Numbered from the stretch's first letter, positions 22,215-34,689 are shown. The stretch: 64,000 bases of DNA from Hydractinia symbiolongicarpus (GCF_029227915.1 NC_079883.1:2232001-2296000), one strand, 5' to 3'. The notes: generated by a model from the letters alone, not told the origin. Translations and numbers: made by a program.

Positions 22215-23038
22215 GTAAGAGGTTCTTCAATTGATCATTTTAAGATTGACAAGTTTTTACGTGAAGATGTGCTTAGTAATACGTAATACATACCCCTTAA
22301 AAAAATATTGAAATGAAGTTACTTCCTCATTTCCAATTCGACTTTTTAATCGATAAAAAGGAAAAAGTTCTCTAGAAAAAAGTGTAATAAGTTTAAATAA
22401 TTGAAATGAAAACTATTATAGAAGATAAGTTACTCTCAGTAAATATAGACTAATTTCAATTGACAAAGTTTCCGCAGCTACATCTTCATAGATTAGACAA
22501 CACTGCAGATGATTTTCCTATAAAAGCTTAAACATGGCATACTGGTAATTCATCACAACTAGCCGTGTTTTGTCAACTGTTTACTTCCTAAGGCAGAAAT
22601 GAGCCTGTGTTAAAAGTCCTTTATTTTAAACAAACATGTTTTCCCTCACCTGATCTGATATTGGTAGCAAGTCATTTAAAATTACAAAAATTCTAAAGAA
22701 TTAATCTAATTCTTCAATTGATCACTTTAAAATTGACAACTTCTTACTTGAAAATATACTTAGTAATACGTGATACATACCCATTGAAATAAAGTTAGTT
22801 CCTCATTCCTCATTCGACTCTTCAGTCGATATAAGGGCAAAAGTGTAATAAAATCAAATAATTGAAATGAAAATTGTTTTAGAAGATAAGTTACTCTCAG
22901 TAAGTATAGACTAACTGCAACTGACAAAGTTTTTGCGGCTACATTTTCATAGATTAGATTTTCATAGATGGCACTGAAGATGATTTTCCTATAAAACCTT
23001 AAACATGGCATACTGGTAATTCATCACAACTAGCCGTT
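22215..23038 (+). repeat. Direct repeat pair of about 350 bp (period about 480)
   Basis: 22215-22570 and 22695-23038 share the same order: TCTTCAATTGATCA, TTAGTAATACGT, AATTGAAATGAAAA, AGAAGATAAGTTACTCTCAG and AACATGGCATACTGGTAATT. The second copy has small deletions and ends where the reverse Helitron fragment starts. Confidence 0.8.
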
Positions 23039-23278
23039 AGCCAGTAGAAAAATCCACGGGTTCGCCCGTCCTTTTTATACTGCATTGCGCGCGTCTCGCT
23101 ACCCGCGCAGCTAAGCTACCAGTTTATTAGAGAATTAGATTAATTCTTTAGAATTTTTGTAATTTTAAATGACTTGCTACCAATATCAGATCAGGTGAGG
23201 GCAAACATGTTTGTTTAAAATAAAGGACTTTTAACACAGGCTCATTTCTGCTTTAGGAAGAAAACAGTTGACAAAACG
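22566..23278. repeat. Inverted repeat, arms about 148 bp
   Basis: Arm 22566-22712 (GTTTTGTCAACTG ... GAATTAATCTAATTCT) is the near-exact reverse complement of arm 23130-23278. The spacer holds the second direct repeat copy and a reverse Helitron end. The high arm identity suggests a recent local inversion or foldback event. Confidence 0.8.
23031..23125 (-). mobile_element. Helitron 3'-end fragment, reverse orientation
   Basis: On the minus strand this reads like the end of the 142-bp element at 63161-63302: GTAGCTTAGCTGCGC-like, then CAATGCAGTATAAAAAGG, then a CCCGTGGATTTTTC segment. In this copy the hairpin arms are interrupted (TTCTACTGG in place of the closing arm). The expected 5' end is not seen. 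Confidence 0.6.
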
Positions 23279-24400
23279 AAAACCTTTGCTCAATTGACTC
23301 CCACAGCTGTAAATAACGTAAGTTTTGTATACATTTGCAATGCAAAATTTATTTGTTTTTACTATAGAAACCGCTTTGTTCTTGATATTTTCGTAAAAAC
23401 GTGTTTCTGTTACCAACAGTGACTGGCTTAGATTAATGCAATTTTCTAGTATAGTTGTACAACTTTGTACGTACAACATGTAAATAACATTGTAGGAATT
23501 ACACATTCCTTCTGGTTAAGAAGTGCACAATAGTTAATGTTTTTGGAATCAATCAGGAGTAACTTTCTGTGGTTACTTAATTTTGGAAAAGTAAATTCTG
23601 CCAGCTTTAACTGAGATAAAGACCTAAAGCCTTTGATCAGACTTCTGAAAAATAAAATGTTATGTAAGTAATAACGGATGAACAAAAAGTTTTTGTATCT
23701 CAGTTTTATCCTCGATTTGTGATTTTGAAATTCTATCTAAATAAAAAGTAGGAAATATAATCTATACAAACAATACGTCTTTCAGATATGTTTTACGTGA
23801 TACCGATTTGCCATGTGCCATATGCGTAGCCAATTAATTAACAAAAATGAGAATTTCATTAAGATTGATCATAGTGTCACCACCCTTTGTACGCCAAGAA
23901 CAAAACCCTGCGTAAAGAAAAGGTGTTTTGAAATATCCTAATACACTAGTAGCTTAGTGTGTGTCAAGAACTGGTTATTATTGTTGCAGAAACAAGCGAG
24001 TGCTACATATATTTGTTTTGTTTACCGCCCATGATTTGTTATTGCTTCAACATTCCTTTGAACACAATCATTCAGTTATTTTATTGACTTATAAACTGAT
24101 ATTGCCTAGCAAAGCAATTAGGCTGATGGGTCGTTAAACAATACCTTCAGAAAATCCCACATAAAACAGCTATGACTGACATATTAAGAATCTAAAAAAT
24201 GTTGCACTTGTCAGTTCTCTTGATTGGAGTAAAGAAGTTATGAAAAATCAAATTTCTTTAGACATTGTTGATTGACATTACCGTGATTAGAAAAAAAAGT
24301 TGATTCTACATTTGCTGTGTTATTACAACGGTGGTGGTGATTTTCTACTATTACTGTTAAAAGGATAGGTCTTTAATCAACTTGTAATAAACACAACAAT
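23255..24400 (+). repeat. Upstream block of the duplication unit, copy B (unit 1)
   Basis: Corresponds to copy C at 41730-43300. Shared anchors are GGCTCATT.CT near 23258, ATAACGTAAGTTTTGTATAC, GTTGTACAACTTTGTAC at 23452 and GATGGGTCGTTAAACAATA at 24123. It leads directly into the first gremlin-like gene, so the promoter and 5' exon of that gene are expected inside it or just after. Confidence 0.7.
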
Positions 24401-24763
24401 AATTAAACGAGATCTCATTAACATATTTTAGGTTCTCTTCTGGCACATAGAAGTATACATACAGAGAATCATTACGCCTATATTGGTGTCTGTATTAAAA
24501 CCTCTGGCACACATAATGGCATTAAATAAAAGAGGAAATACTTTGATGTACTAAATAAGAGCTTCAAAGCAATGTAAAAGTGGACGTCATCGCTTATTAG
24601 ATCACTTATTATGTGCTTAGCATTGATATTTTATTTACTTATTAACTAAGCTTTTAGTTTAGTCTCTGATACCTTGAAAGAGTTAGCCTATTAACCTGAA
24701 ATAACTATGAGTAACGATTTAATTATTGTATTTATTCGAAATCATTGTTTTTATTTTTTTTAG

Positions 24764-25330
24764 TATACTATCAGAAAATGCATACAAAAATAATTTTTGG
24801 CATGGTAATACTTGTTCTTGCTTGCTGTAAAACACTTCATGCAAGTCCATCAAAATCACTTTTGCAAAGAATAAAAAACGTCATTAATAAAGTATCAGGT
24901 AGAACTATTGCTTTAAATAAAGCAGAATCACAGGTCACCTTGTGTGTACCACGATGGTACAACAGAACAATATCTTACAAAGGATGCAGTCCAAAAACAA
25001 TGGAGCTGAAATACTGTTATGGACGATGCAATTCGCTTTACTACCCTGGCAATAAGGGCTATCAGGATACCCTTACATTTTGTAAAAATTGCATGCCGAA
25101 TAGTTCACATTGGGCGACAATAAGGCTTGACTGTCCATTTGACACAAATGAAAAACATAATCATTTTAAAGTGGAAATCATTGATTCTTGCAAATGTGGT
25201 TTATGCCGTTAAAAATAATAAGAAAAAGCGTTCTGTAAATATTTCTGTATGAAAATTATTTATTATAACGAAACTAATGTCATTTTTAGCTACCTCTTCT
25301 AATGGTACTTCATTACCTGTCAATAAAATT
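24764..25330 (+). CDS. Gremlin/DAN-like cystine-knot secreted protein, copy 1
   Basis: Coding part 24778-25212, 144 residues; the wider span is the last exon, from the acceptor TTTTTTTTAG at 24763 to the AATAAA at 25322. I start at ATG 24778 because the acceptor removes any upstream in-frame codon. Residues 1-22 are a signal peptide (MHTKIIFGMVILVLACCKT). Residues 23-55 are basic and lysine-rich. The cystine-knot domain runs from C56 to C143 with ten cysteines (56, 70, 80, 84, 102, 105, 119, 138, 140, 143). KYCYGRCNSLY is the knot core and is very close to the CYGQCNS core of gremlins; the CxxC..P and DSCKC ends also fit the DAN/gremlin branch. N62 is in an NRT sequon. Family members bind and block BMP-type ligands outside the cell; that role is inferred here. 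Bursicon-like or other CTCK proteins are less likely alternatives. Confidence 0.8.
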
Positions 25331-26960
25331 CCGCTTGTGTGAGTAACCATGTGAGTCCACGACACGCAAAGTACGGGTCACTTTTTTATGACGTGGCGTT
25401 ACGCTAAAATTTACCAAGTTAAAAAAAACGCAAATCAGTTACTATATAATCATTTAATTCTTCTTTCTTATTACCTTAAAAAATAAAACTCTATTTTACT
25501 GAAAACTTTATTTTATTGAAACTAAGCAGGTTCGTAGTTTAGATTATTTAGTAGAGAAATAAACTTGGGTGTATAACGAGTTTCTAGCCGTTTCTTTCAG
25601 AACTAAATTTTCCTTAAATATTAAGTTTGTTGTTGTGTCTTGAGTCAGAAACTATTTTCTTTAAGTACTTATTTTGTATGTACATACTCTGAAAAATGGG
25701 TCAGAAGTTTAGAATATCCTAAAAATATGTCTAAGCTTAATAGTTTGTTTTAAATATGAAGATTTGTATGACGCACAAAATTGATTAGAAGTTTACTTTT
25801 TTCATTGTATATCAAACGAACTGAACTTTTTCAGAATTGCCATTAGCTAGCCATAGTAACTTATAGCATGCTTTTTTTAAGGCATTATATGTTTTCAGAC
25901 CATAGTCATGCTAAGAACATATTGAGAAAAATGAGGATAGCATTTGTCAAAGAAGTTTAGAACATCGAAACTGAAACTAAAACACACTATTCTTATAAAA
26001 ACAGCGTGTATGTCCTAGAAAAGAATTTACATAAACTGTAAAAAGCAATATTTTCGTTGTTACTGTTTTTAACACTACAGATTGCGTGATTCAGTGTTGA
26101 TGTCGTTATAAAAAACCTAAACCTAAAACCTAAACTTTAATCAATGTTTACATCTGTTACGTTACGATCGTTTGAAATATATTCGATTCTTAAATTCGAA
26201 AACGCTGCATTGTTATCTTCTTTGATATTATGCGTGATTTTCTTGATTATAAGTTTGGGTCTGTTCTTTTAATATTTTGGATTGAAATATTTCGGTAGAT
26301 ATACAACATACTAAATGATTCAAGTTTTCATATTTCTCTTTTATGTGTTTTCAACTATTATTTTCTTATATGTTGAGTATAACTTTGGAAAGTTTGCCGT
26401 GTGCAATGGACTAAACAGCTGATTTTGTATAACTTTGAAAAATGTTGGATTTTTTTTTAATGTTTCGTATCCTTTTTTCCCCTGGTGTATTTCTGGAATT
26501 GCAAAGCAAGTATATAGTTTTTGCGTACTTTGCTTTTTACGTAACGGTTGTTAGACGCCTTTGATGTTTTTGGACATTTTCCATATTTATTTCATAATTT
26601 TTTTTTATTATTTTTTGTTGCACATGCTTATCTTTTTAGACGTTATGTTTCAGCGGTTATAAACATAGAATAATGCAGGTTGTGAGCAACCTTGATCGCA
26701 GGGCTTTTTTCTCTTTTTGCCATTTCGTTATAAAAGAGACAAAGAGCCCGCGGTCGAATAAGAAATTCAGTGGATTCTTCCACGGGAATTCGGCTAGTTT
26801 TAAATAATTTTATATTACTGCTAGAAATTTTAAAATAATTTTCCAAAAAATTCTTTTTAGGGTTCATAAATCTTAAATATTTTGGATTATTTTAAAACAA
26901 ATTGAGCCAAATCACTCTTCTTACAAACAATTGTATTATGGATGTACAAAAATTCACATT
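25331..26960. other. Unit 1 specific stretch after the first gremlin-like gene
   Basis: No genes seen. At the matching place units 2 and 3 carry reverse-strand Helitron sequence, which is absent here. Confidence 0.45.
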
Positions 26961-26984
26961 CATTCACATGCAATAATGAAAATA

Positions 26985-27379
26985 AAATTTGTTCATTCGT
27001 TCTTAGTTAACTTTAACTTCACTGCAATGGTTTTAACATTTTTTTTCAACAAAAGTAAACTTATTTACACGCAAGACTAAATTACTTTATTGTGTGAAAA
27101 GGGAATTGAAAGTAAACTTTTACCTTTTAATACTATTTTCATTATAAAATACAAAAACAATTGACGAGCCTTAACAATAAAATCAAAAAAGCATTTACTA
27201 AGATATTTACCAAATCAAAATTTAAGCATGTGAAATGTCATTTAAGAGCAATGAATTTAATAAAACAAAGAAAATTATAGGAATTAGAATGTTTGGTACT
27301 GCAAGAATACTAATTGATGAATAGTACATGTGATATGGATGTGTGTTATGAACATTAACACTATTAAACATATCTGCTA
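26985..27379 (+). repeat. Downstream block D1 of the duplication unit, copy 1
   Basis: Matches 36690-36950 and 45245-45560: CTTTAACTTCACTGCAATGG, CAAAAGTAAA, TTTACACGCAA, GATTGAAAG/GAATTGAAAG, ACAAAAACAATTGAC and CAAAATTTAAGCATG.GA. It is interrupted at 27380 by Helitrons and seems to resume near 29285 (GTGGTACAATATTAAGAAGT, compare 45633). Confidence 0.7.
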
Positions 27380-28830
27380 TCTTATATAATAACACGAAGT
27401 GTGTAACTGTCATAGTGAATGTGTTTATTTTCCTTTGATGTCGCCGAAAAAGTTATGTCTCCAATGTTAAATTTTATGACGTTAGGGCGCGACGTAAATA
27501 ACACTACTTTAATGTCAATATCCTATCTCTATAATAATACGCTAGGTGTGTCTGTCTGTGTGTCTGTGACAGGCAAAGTGGATGTCTTCATTTTCCTTTG
27601 ATGTTGCCGAAAAATGCATGTCTAATATGTTAAATTTTCTGACGTTACGACGCGACGAAAATAACACTACTTTAACGTCAATATCCTATATTAAATTAAT
27701 GAAGCCATTACAGTGCACCTAAAACTTTGAGGCCAAATAACTTGGAAACGAGGTGGTGACGTCAAGGATTTTTTACCGCGTGGGTAACTAGGGACCAACT
27801 AGGACCAATTTGGGTAATTTTCCCAAACCTAGGTCCCCGAATCCGTTTCGGAATGGACGGGTTGATGACGTCATCGAAAAACCTTCAAATCCTAATATCT
27901 CTGCAACCGTTTGTCAAAAATACGCGATCCTATACATTTTCTTGATCAGCGTTTTAAGATCTATATGAGGAAGGCAACAGGTATATAATTTTCTAAAAAA
28001 ATGTTTTGTGTTTTCACGGGCCTTTGCTGACGTCAGCATACTTATTAAACCCTTATATGTCCTTAGTCGTTCGTAGAAAAGATATGATCCTATACATTAT
28101 CTTGATCAGCGTTTCAACCTCTACACGTTACAGGCAACGAATAAACTAAATTTCGCCAATTTTGTTTGGTTTGCAATGCTTACGTCAGTAAAACGTCTTA
28201 AACAAAGAACTTTTTCAATGTCCTATTGCCTAAGTAGATTTTTCCACGGGCTTTATCGACTAGTATAGTATATTAATATAGTATATTAAATTTATAAAGC
28301 TACTACAGTGCACTTACAACTTTGAGGCCATATAATTTGGAAACGAGGTGGTGACGTCAATGATTTTTTACCGCATTTGTAACTAGGGACTATCTAAGAC
28401 CAATTTGAGTAATTTTCCCAATCCTGGATCCCCAAATCCGTTTGGGAATGGACGGGTTGGTGACGTCATCAAAAAACATTAAAGCCCTAATATCTCTCCA
28501 ACCATTTGTTCAAATTACATGATTCTGTACATTTTCCTGATCAGCGTTTCAAGATCTGTACGATGAAATTAACAGGTATACAAATTTCTAAAGAAAAAAA
28601 ATGTGGTTTGACGAGCCATTGCTGACGTAAGCAAACTTTTAAAACCCTTATATTTCATTACCGCTCATTAAAAGCCATTGGTCATATACATTTTCTTGAT
28701 CAGCAGTTTAAGCTCTACACAATAAATGCAACGTGAAAACAAAGTTCATTTTTTTTTGTGGATGGGTTGCTGACGTCATCAATATTCAAATGACGCTTTT
28801 TTATTTCTTCCTATTATTTACCAACTAACT
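27380..28830 (+). mobile_element. Outer non-autonomous Helitron, split by another
   Basis: 5' end TCTTATATAATAACACG at 27380 preceded by A. The first part (27380-27525) runs to TCAATATCCTAT and then stops; the matching continuation (TTAAATTTATAAAGC, CAACTTTGAGGCC, GAGGTGGTGACGTCA) resumes after 28264. The two halves are related throughout to the inner element, so both belong to one family. The right end is decayed and I cannot find its hairpin; 28830 is approximate. Confidence 0.6.
27526..28263 (+). mobile_element. Inner non-autonomous Helitron (738 bp)
   Basis: Starts TCTCTATAATAATACGC after an A and ends GACTAG before a T, with the weak hairpin-like stretch AGATTTTTCCACGGGC about 20 bases from the end. 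No coding capacity. Insertion between A and T is the Helitron rule. It lies inside the outer element. Confidence 0.75.
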
Positions 28831-29639
28831 TGCCAAATCACAAAAAAAACTTGTCCGTTGAGTTTAGTTGTCAAACATAAAGTTTGCACATTTCAATCTG
28901 TTATAGTTTTACGATTATGCTAACGAGTTCTATTATCAACATGATAATCTGATAAAGAATACTTCTTGCTTGCTTTACTACCTAATTTTTGTTGAAATTA
29001 AAAGCGAATAGTCCCTATATAATAACCGTTTATTTTGGCCATTATTCTATAACAGACAACAGTTTATTATTTTTTACAGTTATCGCAAAGAAATGGTAAC
29101 AATCTTTTTAAAGAAACTAACTACACAAATTGTCCAAGTATGCAGTAAATTGGTAAAGATACACCAGTGCTCTTTAAAGCAACCAACTTGCGGAACAATT
29201 ATTACCCTCTTTTTGGCTTTATGAAAGATTTTATGTTGGTATAAACATCTACTGAATAGTAAGTTATCTTCGAAAATTAGAAACGGCAGTGAGGAAATCG
29301 TCGTCTCGTGGTACAATATTAAGAAGTTTTCTATTGAGTTAAAATCTTTGCGGCTTAGAACTTATTAAGTAAGTCCGAAGTTTAATGTTTCGATGGAAAT
29401 GTTGATGTATATAGATAAAAAAGACACAAAGGTCAGCGATATTTCTTTTAAGGAACGCCTTTAAGCGTATTACGTAGGCTTTTGGAAATATTTAAATAGA
29501 TGCAACAACTGTCGAGTATAGATGGCACATAATATTCTTAAAAGTTTTTGAAAGCAAAAAAAGAAAGCGAAGTACATCGACATTAGTGTTTTAAAATAAT
29601 CATTAAAACATTATTTAATAAACTTTATTATTATGATGA

Positions 29640-31880
29640 TAGATTTTTACCTATTCTAGAAAGATAAAAGAAAACGTCAATGATCATTTTACGCAATTTT
29701 GATAGAAGACATAAAAACAATTTTAACCCTAAATGTTGTTGTTATTCTGTCCATTCCTGCTATACCGTGCGATGCCATGTCCATACCACTCTAGAGTGAC
29801 TCTACTGCTAATGGACTTATAATTTAATAGGTTGGCCACGCCGAGCAGACCTATTAAACCATAGGATTGTTTCTTTAGCTGTGGTTGTTATAGACTAGGC
29901 CAACAGTTATTCCCGCTTTTATTTTAAACGTGTTAAACGCGTTAAAATTGATGATGATGGTCATCCAAACACGCCTTCGTTTTGAGAGAAAGATTCAATC
30001 TCCTCACAAACGGGTAACGTCCTTCTTTGGCACATTCTAGCACAAAAGAAAGTAAACGATGCTAATTATATCATTTCTATTCGGTTAATTTTAACAGTTG
30101 TTGTTGTAAATGAGGTGTAGGCTAGAAACTTTTTAAAAGTTCAATATTTTAGTTCTACGAGAAGTAAAAAAAACTTCTTTCCATAATTGAACAACAGATG
30201 TAATTAACAAAATCAGTTTTTTTCACAATTCCACTTCTAACATAGAATTTTTTTAAAAAGAATTTCTCCTCATATAGTTATGCGTGTTTTAACCGTGTTC
30301 GGTTCTGGGTCTTCCAAACATATTATGACGGGGGTATATTTCGTCTCTCCCCCATAACTTCAAACAGACTTTCCTGACTTCAATCAATCTTGGTAAACTT
30401 ATAATACGTCATAAAAAAGGCAAAAATAAAACTTAACTGTTGTCAACGCTGTTTCTTTAATGCCATCAATAGTTTGAAATTTGTCCAAAATACCACTATC
30501 TGCTTAAAACTCAAATACTTTAGTTCTTGGATATATTTTAACGTTCTGTTTGAAGTTTCTCGCAGCAAAATAACAGTTATTTAACAGATTTACCAGTTTT
30601 TACATAACTGCATGTAAAAACGTCAAAAATTAACCGACACTCAGATTTTTCTTAGATTTATTAGAATAATTACGGTTTTTGACCATTGGTTGATCGCAGA
30701 ATGATTCTCTTAAAAAAATATGTAAGCTTTTGTATTTACATGAAGATTTTTTATTTCACGCACGTATTAACTGCGTTACTGTAGGAATGCCTTTGCTAAC
30801 CGGTAATATAGCCAAATAAAAAGTCAACTTAATCGGTAACGAACACTGCAACATTATCACTGTCTTTATAGAGAAGGTGAAACGTGAGTGTCGAACTGCA
30901 CAATACGGATGCCTTTTTAATCATTAATTCCATAAAAAAAACTGAGCACGACTTTTCGGAGTACCTAAATAGCAGATTAAGGAATTAAAAGACATCGTGT
31001 TTTTAATGACAGAAGTGACAGAAAAAACGGACGCAGGGATAATAATAATAATAATTGTGATTATTAATATTATTCAAAATATTTATACAGGATATAGCTA
31101 CTTCAGTGTAGGAAGCACTGTTATCAATGTGCGTACTGTGTTCAGAATGTATATATTAGGTCACCGGCATTAGCTACCCAATTTGCCTCACATGTCATGG
31201 GTTGACCCGTAGCTGTGGTAAAGACACTTGCTAAACATGCCCGCGCCGTGGACCGAACCACGGACCTTGTGATTACGAAGCGAACTCCATAACCACAAGG
31301 CCACGCTCAATTAAGTATGTAGTATAAAGAATACAAAGGCGTGCTACATATCATTTGCAAAGAATGTGTGTCATCACATCGTCAGAGAAAACTATTACTT
31401 TGATCGTAACAAAAAAAATCCAGCAGCAAAATTGCATTTTAAAGTGATTTAAGGAGTACATTTATTGTTTTACAAAACAGAACCTGGTAAATAACACGCT
31501 TTTCGCACTGAGGAACAAAAACAACGAGATATGATATTGCCTACATTGTTAAATCACTCGAATTAAAACTCGTGTTACTCATGTTAAAAAAAATAGTAAT
31601 AGAAACTTTTGATTATATTAAAAGGTTTACTGGTTTGCAAGTTACTAATTGAATTAAGTCAATTAAAATTATCATTACGAATACCTAATAGCGTCTTTTC
31701 TTCCCAATGTTGATATCTAGCACTTCATAATATTGGTACCATTTTTGGAGTGATAGTTGTAATTATAGACAATCTTTTTTTCAAATATCGCCATGCTGCG
31801 GTCAACTCAACAATGCACTCCTAATGGTGGACATAGAATTACCAACTAAGCTTTATTTGATGACGTTATTTAGATTTTTG
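29640..31880 (+). repeat. Downstream block D2 of the duplication unit, copy 1
   Basis: Matches 39340-41500 in the same order: TTCCTGCTATACCGTGCG (29755 and 39510), CACGCCGAGC (29837 and 39592), TGAGGTGTAGGCTAGA (30111 and 40392), GCACGTATTCACTGCGTTA-like (30761 and 40598), TCAGAGAAAACTATTACTTTG (31382 and 40974), GCTTTATTTGATGA (31851 and 41457). No coding content is conserved. The block is interrupted by SINE copy 2. Confidence 0.75.
31068..31307 (-). mobile_element. tRNA-derived SINE, copy 2
   Basis: Same family and orientation as copy 1. The minus strand begins with the tRNA-like head (CCTTGTGGTTATGGAG, then GTCCGTGGTTCGGTCC with a good box B) and ends after CTGAAGTAGCTATATCC with an ATT/TAA-rich tail. 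It sits in block D2 of unit 1 and is absent from the equivalent place of unit 2 (near 40910), so it came in after that duplication. Confidence 0.75.
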
Positions 31881-32269
31881 CTAAGAAAAAAATTCGTTTA
31901 CAAATTTTTTTTGTCATCTATATTATAATGCCCGTAAACGTCTGTCCGTCCGTCTATCAAAAATTCAACATTTTCAATCTACCCACCCCTACCACTAATT
32001 CAGTCCATTAATCCGGACTAAAAATCCGGAGTAACAAGCCTGTCAACCCTTTTGCCCCGTACTTTAATTTAATAACTAATCAGAAACCTGATTTGTTTCA
32101 CGTGTTTATGCAACTCGGCGTGTCATTTTAGGCCGGGGCGGACCACGAGATCACAAGAATATACAAACGCAACCACGTGACCTCAAGGACGGATTGGTTT
32201 GACATTGGTTTTACGTTTTCTTTGAAGCACTTACCTAAACCTGCGCCTTTTTATTTTGTGAATCCTTTT

Positions 32270-32700
32270 AAAGGAATGCAAGGGACCCATAGCTCTGATA
32301 ATTATGCTCTTCCTTGAACTGACATTCATAGGGATGTTGGAGATGCCCGTAGGGACCAACAACACTTGCAACAACATCCCAATCGTGCTGCTTGGGTAAC
32401 AGCCTCTTAAAACCCTCAACACGTCAGGAGGCAGCAAATTAATGCTCGCCGACAAAGACGTAACCGTTCTAATCACATCCTTGCAGCTGCTAAAGCGCGC
32501 CAACAACTTTACACTGAGCAACATAGAATAAAGCTCTTGAGGCACGCCAACAACTTGACGCTCCCCGGCATGTACAACGCCGTGCCGTGGGAATCTGCAG
32601 CAAACTAATGCACGTCGTCAGGTACAATTAGCACGCTGTAGGCAAAATAGGCATCCCAATTACTTGAATCTTGCACGCATAAATAATAAATCACAGTAAT
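32270..32700 (+). pseudogene. Helitron protein, Arg/Gln-rich N-terminus
   Basis: In short open stretches the plus strand encodes segments such as QHVRRQQINARRQRRNRSN and ARQQLYTEQHR, the basic, Gln-rich leader typical of animal Helitron proteins. Several frameshifts and stops (for example the TAA at about 32527) break it. Confidence 0.6.
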
Positions 32701-32824
32701 GAATTAGAAGATCTATTAACAAGCAATTCTGAATTAGCTAAAAACTTTCGCTACCTCATTAGATGGTACAATAATTCGTTCAGTTTAGCTTCTCTGGCTG
32801 CAAATATTCGCCCTCCTCCAGGAC

Positions 32825-33434
32825 ATGGCCGTCCCTGTTTTAGAATTTGTGGCCAGATTTTTCATAGATGGTACTTTGCATCCCAATGAAAATATAATGC
32901 CTTTTCACAGTCAGTTGTGTATTTTTAAGGCAGCCAATGCCCTAAGTATTCGCATGAACAACCGTGCCAATAATCAATGCAACAGGGAAGTGATGCACAC
33001 TGTGCAAACTGTCCTTGATCGACTTTTGCCTTTTGCAGCAGCCTATCGCAATATGTCTACTATCGAAAGGCAAGAACAAGAAGAGGCTATTCGTGAAAAT
33101 AGTCCCCCTTTGCAAGTTTATGATCATGAGGGAAGGCCCAAATCGTCGCAGGTACAATGCACCACTTCATGAAGAAGTAGCTCCAATATTTATCTCTGAG
33201 GATGGGACACCCCCTGTACAGCGAGATATCGTTGTTTACCCAAGAGATCAAGCCTTGTGCCATATTTCTTATACGTCAGTCAATATTGATCCAATGACCT
33301 ATCCCATTTTATTGCCTAGAGGGGAACCTGGGTGGAATCACAATATGAACCATGTTGCAGAACTTGCAACAGCAAGTCGCAATCATGTGACCCAGCTTCA
33401 ATATTACGTGTACAGAATAGCCATACGAAAATAA
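32825..33434 (+). pseudogene. Helitron protein, region before the Rep domain
   Basis: Two overlapping frames (32825-33172 and 33015-33434) carry consecutive parts of the protein: FHSQLCIFKAANALSIRMNN, then RRRYNAPLHEEVAPIF, then DPMTYPILLPRGEPGWNHNM. The last motif (YPLLFPxGExGW in the family) precedes the Helitron-like N domain. The frame changes near 33150. Confidence 0.8.
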
Positions 33435-33443
33435 CTTTCGGCT

Positions 33444-34034
33444 ATGCATTTGTCTAGTCAGTTGTTTCAACAGTTTGTTGTTGATTCTTATGTTAAAGTT
33501 GAGGGAAGACGCCTTGACTATATACGCAAAAATCAACAGCAGCCACGGGTTGATACTCATAGTGGCCTCATTGACTATAACAAACGTAACTTGCGAGCAG
33601 GTAATATTGTCGTTCTACCATCCATCTTTTCTGGCATCCCTAGGGGTATGCATCAGTTATACCTTGATGCTATGGCTTTGATTGCAAGAAAAGGTAAACC
33701 TGATTTGTTCTTGATTTTCACCTGCAACCCTAAATGGCCAAAAATTGTTGACAATTTATTGTTAGGTCGATATGCATGTGATAGACCTGATTTAGTTTCA
33801 AGGGTTTTTAAACTAAAGTTAGACACTTTGAAGGAGGATTTAAAGCATGGTGTTCTCGGCTTTCTCTTTGCCCGTGTTGACGTTATCGATTTTCGAAAAA
33901 GAGGCCTTTCCCACGAACACGTGCTTTTACATATGTCCCATGACTTCAAGCTTCGGAATGCTGATGATATTGATTCTCTCATTTCTGCAACAATTCCAGA
34001 CGCAAACTTAAATCAGAACTTTATTCTATCATAA
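33444..34034 (+). pseudogene. Helitron Rep (HUH nuclease) domain
   Basis: 196 codons open. It covers the Helitron-like N domain: LFQQFVVDSYVKVEGRRLDY, LPSIFSGIPRGMHQLY, the FTCNPKWP box and KRGLSHEHVLLHM, where HEH is the metal-binding HUH motif. In the family this domain nicks and joins DNA ends during rolling-circle transposition, with two tyrosines supplied further on. The domain alone looks well preserved, but flanking frames are broken. Confidence 0.9.
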
Positions 34035-34307
34035 AGTTCACTATGGTCCATGGTCCCTGTGGTCACCTTAATAATAACTCCCCATGTATGGCTGATGGTA
34101 AGTGCACTAAAAACTTTCCTAAACACTTTGGGGATCAGACTGTCATTAATGTTGATGGTTATCCACTTTATGCCAGACCTGACAATAGGAGAACGGTCAC
34201 AATCAGAGGTTTGATTTGGTGACAAGTGGATTCTGCCTTACAATCCCTACCTTTCCAAAAGGTTTAATGCCCACATTAACCTTGAATTATGAGTTTCTAT
34301 AAAAAGT

Positions 34308-34583
34308 GTGAAATACCTTTATAAGTACATCTACAAAGGTTATTACACAGCACATGTGGAAATTAATGAGTGCATTGAACATGATGAAGTAAAAACGTTC
34401 CTAGATACCAGGTATGTTTCTGCCCCTGAAGCTGCGTGGCGCCTATTTGCTTTTCCCATGCACTCACGAAGTCACAGCATTGTACGCCTTCCTTTGCATT
34501 TCCCTAACAATCACCGTGTTTTTTCAGAGATGGAGAGGAAGGTGCTGCGGCACTACGGGCGGAGGTACAAAACACTATACTAA
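34308..34583 (+). pseudogene. Helitron Rep domain end with the two-tyrosine motif
   Basis: Begins KYLYKYIYKGYYTAHV, which contains the YxxxY pair used for strand transfer, and continues DTRYVSAPEAAWRLFAFPMH, a highly conserved Helitron block. It is in a different frame from the HUH part, across a damaged 270-bp stretch (34035-34307) that still shows SPCMADGKCTKNFPK in pieces. Confidence 0.85.
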
Positions 34584-34689
34584 CGTCTTGGTTTCTTTTG
34601 AATCAAAACCACTAATTTGCCAGACAATTTTTGTATGCAGATCTTCCGTAGCATTTTGCTTTTATTAAAAAGGATAAAGTATGGCGTCC

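Noticed and set aside
32231-32545. 104-codon frame on the minus strand
   Set aside because: Antisense of the Helitron N-terminal region, whose plus-strand sequence makes the better match.
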